A stretch of DNA of 64,000 bases, from contig WPIO01000264.1 of assembly GCA_009760855.2 (NCBI GenBank), forward strand, positions 62,001-126,000, read 5' to 3'. Each line of letters begins with the position of its first letter. The stretch's first letter is position 1. The notes below the pieces were generated by a model. The model was not told the DNA's origin and did not search any database. It was given only the letters and a program-made list of their open reading frames with translations. This DNA is from Cristatella mucedo (Eukaryota > Bryozoa > Phylactolaemata > Cristatellidae). Shown here in pieces: positions 12,263 to 24,659 of the stretch. A program made the translations under genes and the position numbers.

Positions 12263-13303
12263 AGAAACTAGCTTCACATATTCTCGGTGACCTTACGTTT
12301 CTGAATTTTTGTTTAGCTAAGGGTGCTGAAAATCATTCTTGCTTGCAGTGGCTTGTGCTAGGGCTTGTGAACTAGGAATCGTGGGGATAATACATCTCAC
12401 CCCATAATTAGCTAGCTATTTTGTCGTTTTTATGATTTTAACGGAATTCAAATTTATCTTGAGTCCGTCGCTGTCAATATTTTGTAGATTCCCAGCAAAA
12501 TAGGCATGATAAGCGTGTATAAAAAAGCAAGGGAGTGAGAATTTAATAGTTTGCATGTGGATTTTAAAAGTGCATTATATTTTTTTAAATGAAACCTTGA
12601 AATGCTAGGTCTTTGCATTCATTTAAGCTGTGAAAGTTTTTACAAAGGTCTTGGCGGAATCCCAACAGCTTTCGCTGTTGCTGTACTGTTGCAATAAGGG
12701 CGCACCAGCTCTTATGGTGCTTTCACTGGGACCAGCTGAGTTGGCATATTTTAGAGCTGACAGAGTAATCACGATGATATAAAGGTCTTTCGGCGGGAAG
12801 CCATTGGTGAGCGATGAATTTGCATAAATATAATCTACTTGTAACTCATTATGGGCTATGGGTTTACTAAATGGGGCGTACTCACTAACGAACAGTGTGA
12901 ACTGCCTTTCAAAGCATTTGAATTTTTTTCCTAATCACTCATGGGTGCTACTTCAATTTAAGCCCCTTGATTTCCACTAACCGTTATCGACCAGAAATAC
13001 TTTACGGGAATGAAGTGCAAAAGCTAGCATATATGAGAATACCTATAGCATGCATCCATGTTCAAATAGGTTACAAGGGAAGATCAGCAGTGGGATACTA
13101 CCGAAACCAATCAGAGTCTTAGCCTGTGGTCAACTCTACAACCAAACGTGACTCAAGAAAAAGCCTAATAGCTTCATGCTACTAAGGCTTAGCAAATTCC
13201 TTACCACTCATATTAGTAGTATGGATTCTAAGCCCAATACCGGCACGGTTAGTCAGCTAAGCTGTGCGTTGTATAGGTCAGGCACAATCCAGCCACAAAA
13301 GGA

Positions 13304-13915
13304 GCATTTTCATTACTTTTCAATGTAATATAAAGTAATGCAATGTATCTCCTTCTGAACCTGCACAAAGTCATAAAGACCATGTGGGTGTTACGCAGGA
13401 GAGTTTTCTATAGCGCACTCACAGCCTAAGCGGCTTTCGGTACGCATTCGGTACCCAACAGACTTCGTCTCACCCAACAAAGAGAACGTGGGAAGCATAG
13501 CAGAGTCAGAGGACCAGTTGAGGTAGAGAGTAGCATAGAAGTAGCAGCTCAGGACCGCTGAAAATGATGTGCCATATTCGGTAGTGGGAGAGTAATTGTC
13601 GTTGTATAAGAATTGTGAAACCAAGTTCCACAGTCTAGGACTAGCAGAGCAAAAGCTTGTATCGCCAACTGTCTTTAAGCAGAGGAATGGGACAGCTAAT
13701 TTATTGTCCACACAGAACCTCAGGGCACGAACAGGCTGAAACTGATGTAGCAGTTCAGCTAGGTACGAAGAAGCCAAGCCGTGGCGGGCCTTGTGGGTCA
13801 GTGTAAGAACTTTGCTCTGTATCCTTTGCTCAACCGGCAACCATCCCAGCTCTTTCAGCAAAGGACACACGCACTAAAACCGCTGGGACTTGAAGACTAG
13901 CCTTGCAGCCATGTT
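13304..13915 (-). mobile_element. LINE B 5'-truncated copy
   Basis: On the minus strand an open frame from 13870 to 13391 encodes [18 protein letters not shown], then [17 protein letters not shown] and LCLKTVGDTSF, colinear with the RT C-terminal region of the LINE B copy at 22715-24300. The 3' UTR ends GGAGATACATTGCATTAC. An (AT)n tract follows its truncated 5' end. It lies in intron 10 of the monooxygenase gene, same strand. Confidence 0.85.
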
Positions 13916-13925
13916 TCAAGGGTAA

Positions 13926-13995
13926 CAAGTAGTATATATATTTATATAAATCAAGATATATATATATATATATATTGATTGATTTATTTATATAC
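13926..13995. repeat. (TA)n-rich microsatellite
   Basis: An AT alternation of about 50 bp flanked by ATTTATATA-type sequence. Confidence 0.9.
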
Positions 13996-14832
13996 TTCTT
14001 AAACGAAACTTGCTTACATATAATGTTAGATTATAAACGAAAAATAATTGAATCATCAAAGAATGAATAACTAAACTCTCGTATCAATTTTAGTTTAACT
14101 AGTTAGTTGCTTAGAACAAAATAAGCCGTCTTATCTCCAGCATTTAGTTTTTTCAAACAATGTCCGCACCGATCTCATTTTAATAAAAAATGTCACTATA
14201 ATACGTCAGAAATTATAAAACATGTAAAAAGTCTTTAACGAACCTAATTATTAATTATATGCAGGTAAAGAGATCCTCTGCCACACTGCCCAGCGAAATA
14301 TTTATTTAGGCCGTAATTAACATTCGGTAGACGGATTTGACTAAATTGTTCCAGCCGTTGAGAATAAATGTCCAGTTGACACCCATTATTGCTGATCGAT
14401 ATCGATCAAGGGTGTAAAAGGGTGTCAAATAGTGTAAAACCATGGCAAACACGGTGCAGTTAAAATTAACAAATTAGTCCTACAACCACGCCCGGCTTAT
14501 TGAGTTTCACTGGCTTGGTCAACTTTAAAGGTGAGTAGACTTTATGAGACCGCACATAGGGCACTAAAACTATTTTAAAATTATATCCTTTTTTTCATTA
14601 CAGGGGTCGAGGATTATCATTGACAAGCTCTTTACGTCTCCACCTCAGCATTAAGATGCTACCTCATGGCAATCCAGTTGTTGGGTTCAAATGTATACCC
14701 AACCGATCCTATATTGCCAAGAAAGCCGTTCGAGATTACAAGAATCTCATTCCAAAGCTATGGAGACTTTTTTTAGCGTATTAGTTTAATCAGATTTAGC
14801 CTATAATAGCAGCCTCATATAACATTACTTAC

Positions 14833-14892
14833 TTGAGTTGCCACGGATCGATTGACTGAGCTCATGTTGCATATGGTTTGCAAAGCGTCTCC
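14833..14892 (-). CDS. Monooxygenase exon 10: 20-codon exon
   Basis: This 60-bp exon encodes GDALQTICNMSSVNRSVATQ, which corresponds to the family segment GDxLIxxCxYNTxxRxxxT between the FQE strand and the Met ligand. The acceptor is TTCTTTATTAG|GGA and the donor is CAA|GTAAGT. It is in phase 0 on both sides, so VLP|GD and ATQ|GGY both read through. The intron before it is 105 bp. Confidence 0.9.
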
Positions 14893-14997
14893 CTAATAAA
14901 GAAGTAAATCCAATTTCACGAAACCTGAATTGCCATTCAAAAGAATTGGTCAATAGGGATACATCAGATACTTAACAGCAATGAGCACAGTACTCAC

Positions 14998-15186
14998 CGG
15001 TAAAACCTGGAAGTATGTGTCCAAATTCCATATTTCTTGAAACTCAACGTCGTAATGGGGATCGTCAGCAATTACGGCAATCTGCGGGATTGGTGAAGAG
15101 CGGATGTTTCGCAGAGTCATTCTTCGCCCGATGAGATTGGAATGGAAAAACACAGAGAAAATATTTATTCCTGTAGCTGGGACGTT
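14998..15186 (-). CDS. Monooxygenase exon 9: second copper site, HxH changed to HxN
   Basis: The exon adds 63 residues (379-441). GINIFSVFFHSNLIGRR aligns with the family motif G-I-x-x-F-x-x-x-x-HxHLxGR that supplies two CuM ligands (His412 and His414 in DBH). Here the first is His393 but the second is Asn395. Downstream, DDPHYDVEFQEIWNL matches D-x-x-Y/F-D-x-x-FQE-x-x-x-L, and VLP precedes the G-D of the next exon. Acceptor TTTTCATTGCAG|AAC and donor CCG|GTGAGT are phase 0. Confidence 0.95.
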
Positions 15187-15839
15187 CTGCAATGAAAATA
15201 AGGTAGATTCTTCCTCTACCTGGTTACATATCTATGCGACCTAGCCATGCTACTACTCTTTAGTTTGTTTTATAGATTTATTAATGACTAGAAACCATCA
15301 CCTGTGGACTCGCTTCTATGAGTCATAGCTGAGAAAGCTGCACCATATTGCAGTGTGACGGAAGGACGGACGAACTTTCTTCCTTCTATTTAATAGAGAT
15401 TTTGATTGTTAAACACTTAAATTTCCTTTCTTATCATCCTTCGATGACTTCATTATTAAGCGTGTTATTTTAAAGACAATTTTTATATCCAAGATATTCT
15501 ACAAGTCACTTCAAACTTCTGTTACTACCTGCAACGATCTTACCCGATTTTGGTCTCAACTCATTTGCCTCTGCTCCATTGACCTTTTTTTACATCCAAT
15601 TACACTTTTCCTTTTGAATCTTGTAGGCTTTACAGGCTCACTTGAGGCGTATGCATTGCTTACTAACAAAAGTTACTGTTCAGCTATCGACGTTGACTAG
15701 TTTTTTTGCTTGTGTATATATTATGTAAAAATTATAACGACTTGACGAGGCACGCTTTTCTAGCATGTTTAATTTCATGTAATTTCCAATGTCTATTGCT
15801 TAGTTAGCAGATTGGCATAAAGAACCGGCACAGAGAATT

Positions 15840-18800
15840 AGGTACGGTATCTCGAACCACTCAGCACGCTCCCCCCACATGCTTCACTGTGAATCTCTCT
15901 AACTTACTGGTCATCAGGCCTGTTATAATTCCATCGGCCAAACGCTTGCCGTTGGAATCTTCGCTCTATGTGCAATAAACCTCTGGTAATAGGCGACCTT
16001 ATTTCTGAAAATGGTCTTGAACTGCTCACCCTAACTGAAACTTGGCTAGAATCTATAAACTGCCCGACAATTAAATACCCTATCACAAACGGTTTCCTAT
16101 TCTTTCACACCCCTAGATCAATCAAAACTGGAGGGAGAGTTGCTGTTATCGTTCGCTCAAAATTCAACTTCAAGCCATTTGAAGTACTCACGTAGCAGTC
16201 TTTTGAATCAATTGTCTTGGTCTCACCCAAAAACAAGCTACCGATGGTGGCAGTAGTCTATCTATCGCCCACCAGGTACCAAATTCTCCGTTATCTCAGA
16301 TTTCTCCGATCTCATTTCAATTCTGTGTGCAAGAAATCGTTCCTTCCTCTTTATGGGATATTTCAAGGTTCACTTTGATAACTTATCCGACGCCTTCAGC
16401 ACTGAATCTGTCCATTGACTGACTTATTGTCTCTTGTGGCTCATGTGCATGGCCCTACTCACAGCAAGGGTCACACACTTGACCAGATTTTCTCATACAA
16501 CTGCACTTTGTCATCACCAAATATTAACAAATCCTGCTTATGTGATCACATGCAGATCTCATGCAATCTACAGTGTGTGCCCACCTCCTCTAAAATAACA
16601 TGTGAATCGCGAAACCTCAAGAGCCTTGACATCGATGCTGTCCCTGCGTGAATATCTGCTTTGCCTCTGCTGCACAGTCCTCCCTCCGACCTGTCATCAT
16701 TGGTAGATAGCTAAAACACGACAATAGCTGACACGCTCAATAAGTTTACACCTCTGACTAAGCTCACTGTGCACCATCGCCCAGACGGTCTATGGTTTAT
16801 CACAGACATTAAACTAGCCAGGTCAACTAAGCCCAAGCTTGAAAAGAAATAGAAAAGATCTGGACTAGCTGTCCATCGATAGGCATATGAAGGCTACTGT
16901 AGGTCGTACCAATCGATCCTAGCAAAGGCCAAGTCTTCTATAGAAACATTGTTGAAAGGCTTCTATAGAAACATTGTTGAATCACAGATGCACGATCCAA
17001 AAATGCTGATGTCGACGATCAACCATCTCCTCAACAACTCCAAGATTTTCTCCTTACCTGATGATCCTTGTGATGATCTAGCCGATTTTTTCTCTCGATT
17101 CTTTGTGCATAAGATAGACAAGATCAGGGAGTCTTTCCCTGCGATGAAAACTTACCACCTAGAATGTTGTTCCTTGATTCCTGGCTGCATATAAATTTCT
17201 ACATTTAGGCAGTTCACTAGTGATCTCGTCCTTAAATCCATATCCCAATCAAAGAAGACAACAAGTGCATTGGAACCTATTCCCACTGTTCTGTTCCTAC
17301 TATGCATTGATCTGCTGCTACCATGCATAACAAATATCATTTGTATGTCAATAGCCTCAGATCATATCCCAGCACCTTTCAAAAAATCTGTAGTCAGGCC
17401 ATTTCTCAAGAAAGCGACATTAGATCAAGAGAACTTGAGCAACTACCGCCCAGTCTCCCTTCTACCATTTCTATCGAAGATACTGGAAAGGGTCGTGGCA
17501 GATCAGCTGTACTCACACATTGAAACTTCTAACCTTGCTAGTAAGTTCTAGTCTGGCTTTATAGTAAACCACTCCACAGAATCAGCATTGCTTAAGGTGT
17601 ACAACTACCTATTTTGGAATGCAGACATGGGTAGAGTGTCTCAGCTTGTTTTGCTCGATCTTTCGGCAGATTTCGATACTATCGATCACAAAGTTCTTCT
17701 AGAGCACTTCTCATCTCGCCTTGGCATCACTGGCACTGCTCTGCAGTGGTTTAGGTCCTATCTCAGTGGGAGACTCTATAGTATAGATTTGAATGGACCA
17801 AGATCATCCGAGGTACCTCTGAAATGTGGGGTACCTTAGGTTTCCGTGCTAGGTCTGGCTCTTTTCACGGTTTATACTCGCCCTCTTGCTGATGTGATTG
17901 CCAAGCACAACCAAGGCTTTCACTTCAATGCGGAAGACACTCAGCCGCACCTTTGCTTTGATCCCTCCCAGCTTTCGAGCACCTTAACTTCTTTCAACTC
18001 ACTTGATGCATGTACGGATGACATCCGCATATGGATGGCAGTAAAATTTCTAAAACTAAACGAATATAAAACTAACTTACTAGTTATGGGCAAACGCATT
18101 GTGATTCAGAATTTGGAAAGGCTGACCGTCAAAATTAGCTGAGCCAGCACATCTACTGGTTAATCAGCTTGAAATATAGGTGTCATATTCCAATGTGACC
18201 TCTCGTTTGACGACTACATCAGCTCCACCATCAAGTCCGCCTACTTTCAGCTACATAGCATTGGTAAATTTCGGGCTTGTTTCGATAAGGTTACCACGTC
18301 CAAGTTAGTCCATGCGTTTGTGACATGCCGTCTTTACTTCTGTAACTCAATGTTTGCTGGCCTACCGGCATGTGCAATCAAGCGATTACCGCTGGTGCAA
18401 AACTCTGCAGCTGGCTTGTCTGTCGCGACTATAGCAGTTGCCTCATCACACCACTGCTCGCCGACCTACACTGGCTACCAGTCAAGCAACGGATTGACTT
18501 CAAGGTTTTGCCGCTCACTTTTAGGTCGCTCAATTCTTTGGCTCCAGCCTATCTCTTAGATCTACTCCCCCACCAGGCCAAGCATCTTACCACTAGCTTT
18601 TCGGAATCCAACAGTTTTCCAATATCTCGTACAAACCTCAAATCCTTTAGAGACCATGCATTTAGTTCGCATGCTCTCGGAGCCTGGAACTCACTCCCGA
18701 TGTGTGTCACGACATCTCCTGATTTGAAAATATTTAAAAAGGTCTTACGACACGCTTATTTAGGACTGCATTTAGTGGGTCCCTGTGATTCGTCCTTCGT

Positions 18801-19040
18801 GTGCTTATGCGTCTGACACTGTGCATTCTGCCACTAACCAGATGCATGCTGACCCTGTGCATGTCACCCCTAACAATTTTATTAATGTTGTTTATCGAGC
18901 ATGATATTACTCACCATTCAATCGCGTTTCCCTTTGCAGAAAATGTAAAGAGATTGAGTTCTCTGAGGGATTGAGAGAACTAAAAAATATTGAGTTCTCT
19001 GAGTGTGCCTTATCAAGTGCATTATTATTATTATTATGGT
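15840..19040 (+). mobile_element. LINE A, longest sense copy (endonuclease, RT, 3' tail)
   Basis: In order it holds an APE-type endonuclease remnant (LTLTETWLESINC at about 16010-16060), a second endonuclease part at 16415-16650 (HTLDQIF, CDHMQI), the RT entry LSNYRPVSLLPFLSKILE at about 17430, ADFDTIDHKVLLE at about 17670, a mutated catalytic loop (FNAEDTQ instead of FYADDTQ) at about 17920, and the C-terminal block ending near 18820. It finishes with GAGATTGAGTTCTCTGAG-type hairpin copies and a TTATTATTA tail. Many stops and frameshifts make it non-autonomous. The family is CR1/L2-like by its RT and microsatellite tail; the clade assignment is inference. It lies in intron 8, opposite the host gene. 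Confidence 0.9.
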
Positions 19041-19441
19041 ATTGCACCTTCAAAGCGACATACTCTAATTTATTCTCATACCATTACTTATATTTGCATA
19101 CTAAAATTTTGCAAGAATGTTTCGGGAAAATAACTGCATTTTAAAATATTGTTTGTAGACCCAATGACACCTTAATTAGCGGACCTGCATTGACTTCTTA
19201 CTCTTGACTAAAACAAGTAGACAGGTGCCGTTTACATTGCTGCTAGTTAGAACTCGTATTTCTTTATTAGGAATTCAAAACGCGATTTAAATTACTTGTC
19301 CAAGAGCCTGCTTTGCTTAAGTATATTCTAATATACGGTTGCCCAATATGGTTACCATACATACTTTGTTGAGAGATTAACACAGAAATTCAGATAGAAC
19401 AAATAAATTTTTTGCAAAGGTAAATTCCAGATTATGCTTCA

Positions 19442-19645
19442 AGATAATAATAATAATGCACTTGATAAAGCGCCCTCAGAGAACTTAATCTATTTCTAGG
19501 CGAGTTACATTTGTTGCAAAGGGAAATGCAATTGAATGGTAAGTATAATCATGCTTGAATAACAAACAAAATGAATAATATGGTTAGGGGTGACATGCAC
19601 AGGGTCGGCATGCGAATGTTGTTAGTGGCAGCACATGAACTCGAA
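19442..19645 (-). mobile_element. LINE A 3' fragment
   Basis: It starts at the left with ATAATAATAATGCACTTGAT and CGCCCTCAGAGAACTTAATC, the inverted LINE A tail, and continues for about 150 bp of LINE A 3' UTR (TTAGGGGTGACATGCACAGG). Confidence 0.85.
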
Positions 19646-21776
19646 TAACTACTATCGAGAATGCTACAAATGCAATTTAAAAGGTAATACTAACGAGGAT
19701 GTCTATAGCAGCATTCATCGGATCCACCTGATTCGCTTTGTGTATGCGAAAGTGTACTTATATGTGCCGTCATAGTGTGTGCTGCTAATAACCATATTTT
19801 ACATAACGATAATCAGGAAGTTGAGTAAGAGTTCAAATTTGTTTGCAACTCACAGCACTAGTGACCTTCAGATGTAGGTTGAATATTTACTTATGTATAT
19901 ATCCATGGCCCGCTAGCAACTCTGGAAGTTTAATGATATTCTCTGAATTTCTTATTTTATAGAAATAAAAAATGTGATTGCACCGTTGTATGAAAGAATA
20001 GTGGAATTTACATATGAAATTTCAAGTAGGTTCGTAAGTTATTAGCTGAGATACAGATTTTGCAAAGTACGAAGCTACACTGAAAATAAAGCTGCTTAAA
20101 AATAACCGAATCGAATTTCAGAAACTGAAAACGCGTTTCTCGATGTACCAACATTCAGAAATTTGTGATACAAGCTGGACGTGGTTCTCAGATCGGTAAT
20201 TGCTTTCAACAAGATTTTTGTTAACTTCCGGGCTGAAAATGCTTTTCACTATATTTTGCCTTGTGATGCAGTCGCCATCAAATTTTTGGATTCGATTTCT
20301 AGCATGGTAGCCTCTTAAAAGGTTCCCAAACAAAATTCGTTTGCTCGACAATATTTTACATAATGTTTCTGAATTCACCTGTAAATGAAGCGTTGTGCTT
20401 TCAAAAGAAAAGTTGTTGATGCACGTGTTTTGTTGATTCGGCTGACCTTCATTAGGACCTTGATTTGTGTCTGATGCATCCACTTACCTTGAAACTACTT
20501 GCATCTCTTAAGCAAGTGTATTAAATTGCCAAACACTTTCACTGTTACATGCAGTTTTATAGTACCATACATTTCAACCTTGAAGACTGTGTATGCACTT
20601 TGTGTTTCTTAAATTTGATTAACACATGCAGGAAAGTAAATTACTTTGAATTTGCAACTGGGTCGGTGAAAATTTATCAAATTTTGATAATTTCGAGTAC
20701 AAATAATGTCTCCTAGGAGTAAACTTTTATATTATGCAGCATAAAATAACTTTTTATTTAAGTCATCACATTTGTGGAAATATGGCTAGCAACGGAAATT
20801 CACCTTAATTATCTAAGCTTCCTAAAAAGACCTGAATTGAATATTTTAGCAAAGTAATGTAGTCCACCTCAGCTTAAAATAAGTTAATTACTCAGCTCGA
20901 GATTCCGAACCGAAATTACGGATATTAAGTCTACATTGTGCCTTTCTAACATGTCTAATAATATCGAAACGGTACAGATTGATACGATTGAGATGCTTTA
21001 CCTCTTATGAGAAAAGATTAAATAATATTCACATTTACCTATAAACTAAACTCTTACCACGCGCACAGAGCGTGGAAATCTCTACTAAATTTTATTGTAT
21101 GCAGAGGAGCTTTTTTGGGTCGTTATTGAATTTTTGATTTAAATTTGTCGAGGGTACGTATCGTGAAATTGAAAACGAATGAGTGTTATTCGCGCCCCTC
21201 ATCTAAGCCAGAGGCAGAGCGAGGATTTACATATAGTGGGTAATAGATTTTTTCAGAGGGCTGAGAGAAGCTATAAATTTAAACTGGTAGTACACTAAAC
21301 AAGCATTTAATATTAATCGTCGAGGTCGCTCATGCAGTGAAGTATGGCACAGAAAATGTTTTTGGTGAGGGTCAGGGCATAGGTTCGGGGAAAGACCGAG
21401 TCGCCACACCCTCTAGTGAAGAGTTATGACGGCCACTATCATCTTCTGGCCCTACCTTGGTTCTAAACCTCGGTCTGCCAGTCAGTGAGTAATTTTCATC
21501 GAGCCTATGCCCAGCTATGCAATTATAATAAAGGTCTTCAATTTTAAAATTTAATTTCGTACAACCATGAATATTTTCAAAAGACCCATTCTGAGGTTTG
21601 TACTACCGATCAGCATTTATCTTGCCTAACATTATGGTATTGCAGTAAAAGCCGTCAATTATATAATTATATAATGCAATGTAATTTTATAATATGGTCA
21701 ATTATATAATTATATGGTAAGATTATATTTCACGCGTCTGAATCAGCTGTGTAGAGCAGCAAACAGTTTGACTTAC
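19646..21776. other. No gene recognised (part of intron 8)
   Basis: A 121-codon minus-strand frame at 20118-20483 has no family features I recognise and no clear splice signals tied to the host gene. Near 21653-21718 a short palindromic unit CAATTATATAATTATAT occurs twice. Confidence 0.5.
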
Positions 21777-21940
21777 CGCAGAACTCAGGCAGTCACTAGA
21801 ACAGTATCCGGAAATGAGCATCTGTGTGACGTTCGGCGGCACGAAGATGCCGTCAACTACTCCAGTCTCAAGAATTCCAGCATCGTATTGCCTAAGATTC
21901 GGAGTCACTTTGAACCTAATATATGAAGCATCTGTCCGCC
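21777..21940 (-). CDS. Monooxygenase exon 8: start of C-terminal copper domain
   Basis: The exon has two leading bases and 54 residues (325-378). RQYDAGILETG and then IFVPPNVTQM and ISGYCSSDC match the family sequence K/R-x-Y/F-DAGxxExG, I-PP, and G-x-C-x-x-x-C; the two cysteines are a conserved disulfide half-pair region. The acceptor is CTTGTTTAG|GG and the donor is GCG|GTAAGT, phase 0. A sequon (NVT) is present. The intron on its 5' side is about 10 kb and holds LINE A, LINE B and SINE copies on both strands. Confidence 0.93.
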
Positions 21941-22164
21941 CTAAACAAGACAGAGCAAACGAGCCAGTTATTCGCATCGATTTTAACTTGCCATTTGTTA
22001 GTTTGACGGAAACATACAGCCGTTGTCTGTTTATCGCACATAATTACCTAATAATGAAGGGCGAAACTAAACTAATCGTGCGAACTGCTGCTTCATAACT
22101 GGTTCAGCATATAATTACTTGCATGTTTGCAATACAGCAGACACATAGCTTGGCGAGACTAAAA

Positions 22165-22325
22165 TATTTAGCCACTCTGGTTTGGCCTAGTCGTGAAGGT
22201 GCTGGCCCTGACCGTGTTCAAGGTGAAATTATTATACCGCTCAGTCAGTGGGCTTGAGGCCTGTGGCATATGTGAAGCGCCTAAATAAAGATTAAGTTGC
22301 CTTAGGGCACTATCGATTAATTATA
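22165..22325 (+). mobile_element. SINE family 1 copy, degraded
   Basis: GGTTTGGCCTAGTCGTGAAG resembles the A-box end, and ATGTGAAGCGCCTAAATAAA with GATTAAGTTGCCTTAGGGCA CT is the 3' hairpin with mutations in the stem. The middle carries an insertion. Confidence 0.65.
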
Positions 22326-22337
22326 CCTTTTTGCGTG

Positions 22338-22392
22338 TTTATATATATATATATGCTTATATATATATACATATATATATATACATATATAC

Positions 22393-22426
<34 letters not shown>

Positions 22427-22432
22427 TGTGCA
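22338..22432. repeat. (TA)n / TATACA microsatellite
   Basis: About 95 bp of TA alternation broken by ACATATATA units. It follows the degraded SINE tail. Confidence 0.95.
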
Positions 22433-22714
22433 TGCATATGCGTGCGTTTATATGTATGTATTCATTGAGGTTCCGGTAAATATTGGGTAGACAGAAGATT
22501 CAAATGACCAATATTTTACAAATGTTCTTGTATGATGGCCAAAAAACTGTTACTGCAACTCTTACTTGAAAAGCTTCTATGAAGCATTATAGTCGGATTA
22601 TTAATTATTGAAGTAATAACAACGGTGAGCCTTTTGTGTATAGTTCTCAAAAAACTGATCTCTTTATAAGAACTTTGCATATTTTGATAAACGGCATGAT
22701 CAAATAGATAATGG

Positions 22715-24300
22715 TAACGTGCAGAATCTCAAAAGCCTGGATTAGACACAGAGGTCCTAGCAAACTATCGCAAAGTTTCCCTTCATCCGTTCTTATCTAA
22801 GATTCTTGGAAATATTGTTGCTAAGCAACTAGTTCAACATATCGAAAATAATGGAATGTCAGAAGCAGTTCAATAAGGTTTCAAGAGGCAGCACTCTACT
22901 GAAACTGCTCTCCTCCGTGTTAACACTGACATTCTACGTGGCAACGAAGACGGGAATGTTACTGCCCTAGCTCTGATAGATCTGTCTGCTGTCTTCGACA
23001 CCATTGATCACGAAGTTCTGCTTGAACGATTGAGAACAATGATCGGTCTGGCTGACAAAGCACTGGCGTGGTTTAAATCATAATTGTCTGATCGTGTTCA
23101 ATCCGTGTCGTGTGGGGGTCAGGTCTTAAACATGAGAAGGGTCACCTGTGGAGTCCCTCAAGGGTCTGTACTCGGTCCCTTGCTGTTCTCCATTTATACA
23201 CAACCTCTGGGAAAGATGATTAGGGCCCATGGAATAGGATATCACTTCTATGCTGACGATACTCGGTTGTATTTGTCATTTAAACCGTCGGAATCTGCTG
23301 CAGCAACTGAGAAACTGAATGCTTGCCTTGCCGATATTCGATCCTGGATGTCGGAAAACTTCCTGAAATTAAATGACGATAAAACCGAACTGCTTCTAAT
23401 AGGACACCCTAAGCGTGTTGCTGGATTAAAAGGCTTTGAAGTTCTAATAGGTGATGCTATTGTGCGACCTTCACCACGTGCTCGTAATCTAGGTGTCGTG
23501 TTCGACAGCTGCCTGAATTTCAAAAGCTTCATTCAGAAGACTGCCTCTACAGCTAGCCATCACATCCGATCCCTATCCAAGATTAGAAGCTGTCTCCCAC
23601 AGTGGCTTGTAAAAAATTTAACTAGCTCTTTAGTTCTGTCTCGGCTTGATTATTGTAATTCCCTTTTGGCTGGGCTGCCAAAGAAAGCTATTATGCCACT
23701 ACAGCGGACTATGAATATGGCTGCAAGGCTGGTCTTCAAGTCCCAGCGGTTTGAGCACGTGTCACCTCTGCTGAAAGAGCTAGGATGGATGCCGGTTGAG
23801 CAAAGGATACAGAGCAAATTTCTTACGCTGACCCACAAGGACTGCAACGGCTTGGCTCCTTCGTACCTAGCGGAACTGCTGCATCAGTTTCAGCCGGTTC
23901 GTGCCCTCAGGTCCTGTGTGGACAATAAATTAGCTGTCCCATTCCTCCTCTTAAAGACAGTTGGCGACAGAAGCTTTAGCTCTGCAGGTCCTAGACTGTG
24001 GAACTCGCTTCGATAATTCTTACGCAACGACATCTACTCTCCAACTGCCGACTACGGCAATCTTTTTCAGCGGTCCTGAACTGCCACTTCTATGCTACTC
24101 ACTACCTCAACTGCTCTCCTGACTCTGCTATGCTTCCCAGTTTCTCTTTGTTGGGTGAGACGAAGTCTGTTGGCTACCGAATGCGTACCGAAAGCCGCTT
24201 AGGCTGTGAGTGAGCTATACAAAACTCTCCTGCGTAACACCCACATGGCCTTTATGACTTTGTGGAGTTACAGACGGAGATACAATACAACAACAAGCAT
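22715..24300 (+). mobile_element. LINE B, best copy; RT with long open frame
   Basis: The RT begins near NYRKVSLHPFLSKIL at about 22755, has in-frame stops at about 22873 and 23080, and then a 310-codon frame at 23084-24016. That frame includes [20 protein letters not shown], the intact catalytic loop [10 protein letters not shown] at about 23245, [16 protein letters not shown], and the C-terminal LNFKSF through GPRLWNSL block. A further frame at 23998-24213 shows a frameshift at the end of the ORF. The 3' UTR ends GGAGTTACAGACGGAGATAC and AATACAACAACAA. 5'-truncated and dead, but the YADD site is intact. It lies in intron 7, opposite the host gene. Confidence 0.92.
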
Positions 24301-24439
24301 ATTTTTTCTACTCTTAACATTTACATGGTCAACATGCAAATATAGCTAGTTGCAGGATTCACCGTGTCGGAATGCATAAGCACACAAATTACAAATCACA
24401 GAGATCCAAAAAACTGTTAGAGAAAACTGCAATTTCAGC

Positions 24440-24615
24440 TTCCTAATTAATGTCATTAAGTCAGGGAATATCCTTGCGTCAGTCAGTAGTTGCCTCTGTA
24501 CACCTGAGTAGTTACCTCTCGTTAAACCATTTCATTGCGTTTCCCCTTGCAGCAAAGGTAAAGTACCTAGAAATAGATTGATTTCTCTAAGGGCTCTATA
24601 CCAAGTGCATTATTA

Positions 24616-24654
<39 letters not shown>

Positions 24655-24657
24655 GAG
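24440..24657 (+). mobile_element. LINE A 3' fragment with long (TTA)n tail
   Basis: It holds LINE A 3' UTR, then CTTGCAGCAAAGGTAAAGTA, AGATTGATTTCTCTAAGGGC and TCTATACCAAGTGC, then about 13 ATT units (24613-24655). A short GA run follows. Confidence 0.85.
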
Positions 24658-24659
24658 AA

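Noticed and set aside
14604-14784. Possible plus-strand exon (acceptor TTTTTTCATTACAG, open frame ending at TAG 14782-14784, upstream donor AAAG|GTGAGT at 14530) close to exon 10
   Set aside because: The upstream sequence has an in-frame stop at the joint and the peptide matches no family I recognise; a chance frame is as likely.
20118-20483. 121-codon minus-strand open frame in intron 8
   Set aside because: No recognisable domain, no splice signals that join it to the host gene, and composition like the surrounding AT-rich DNA.
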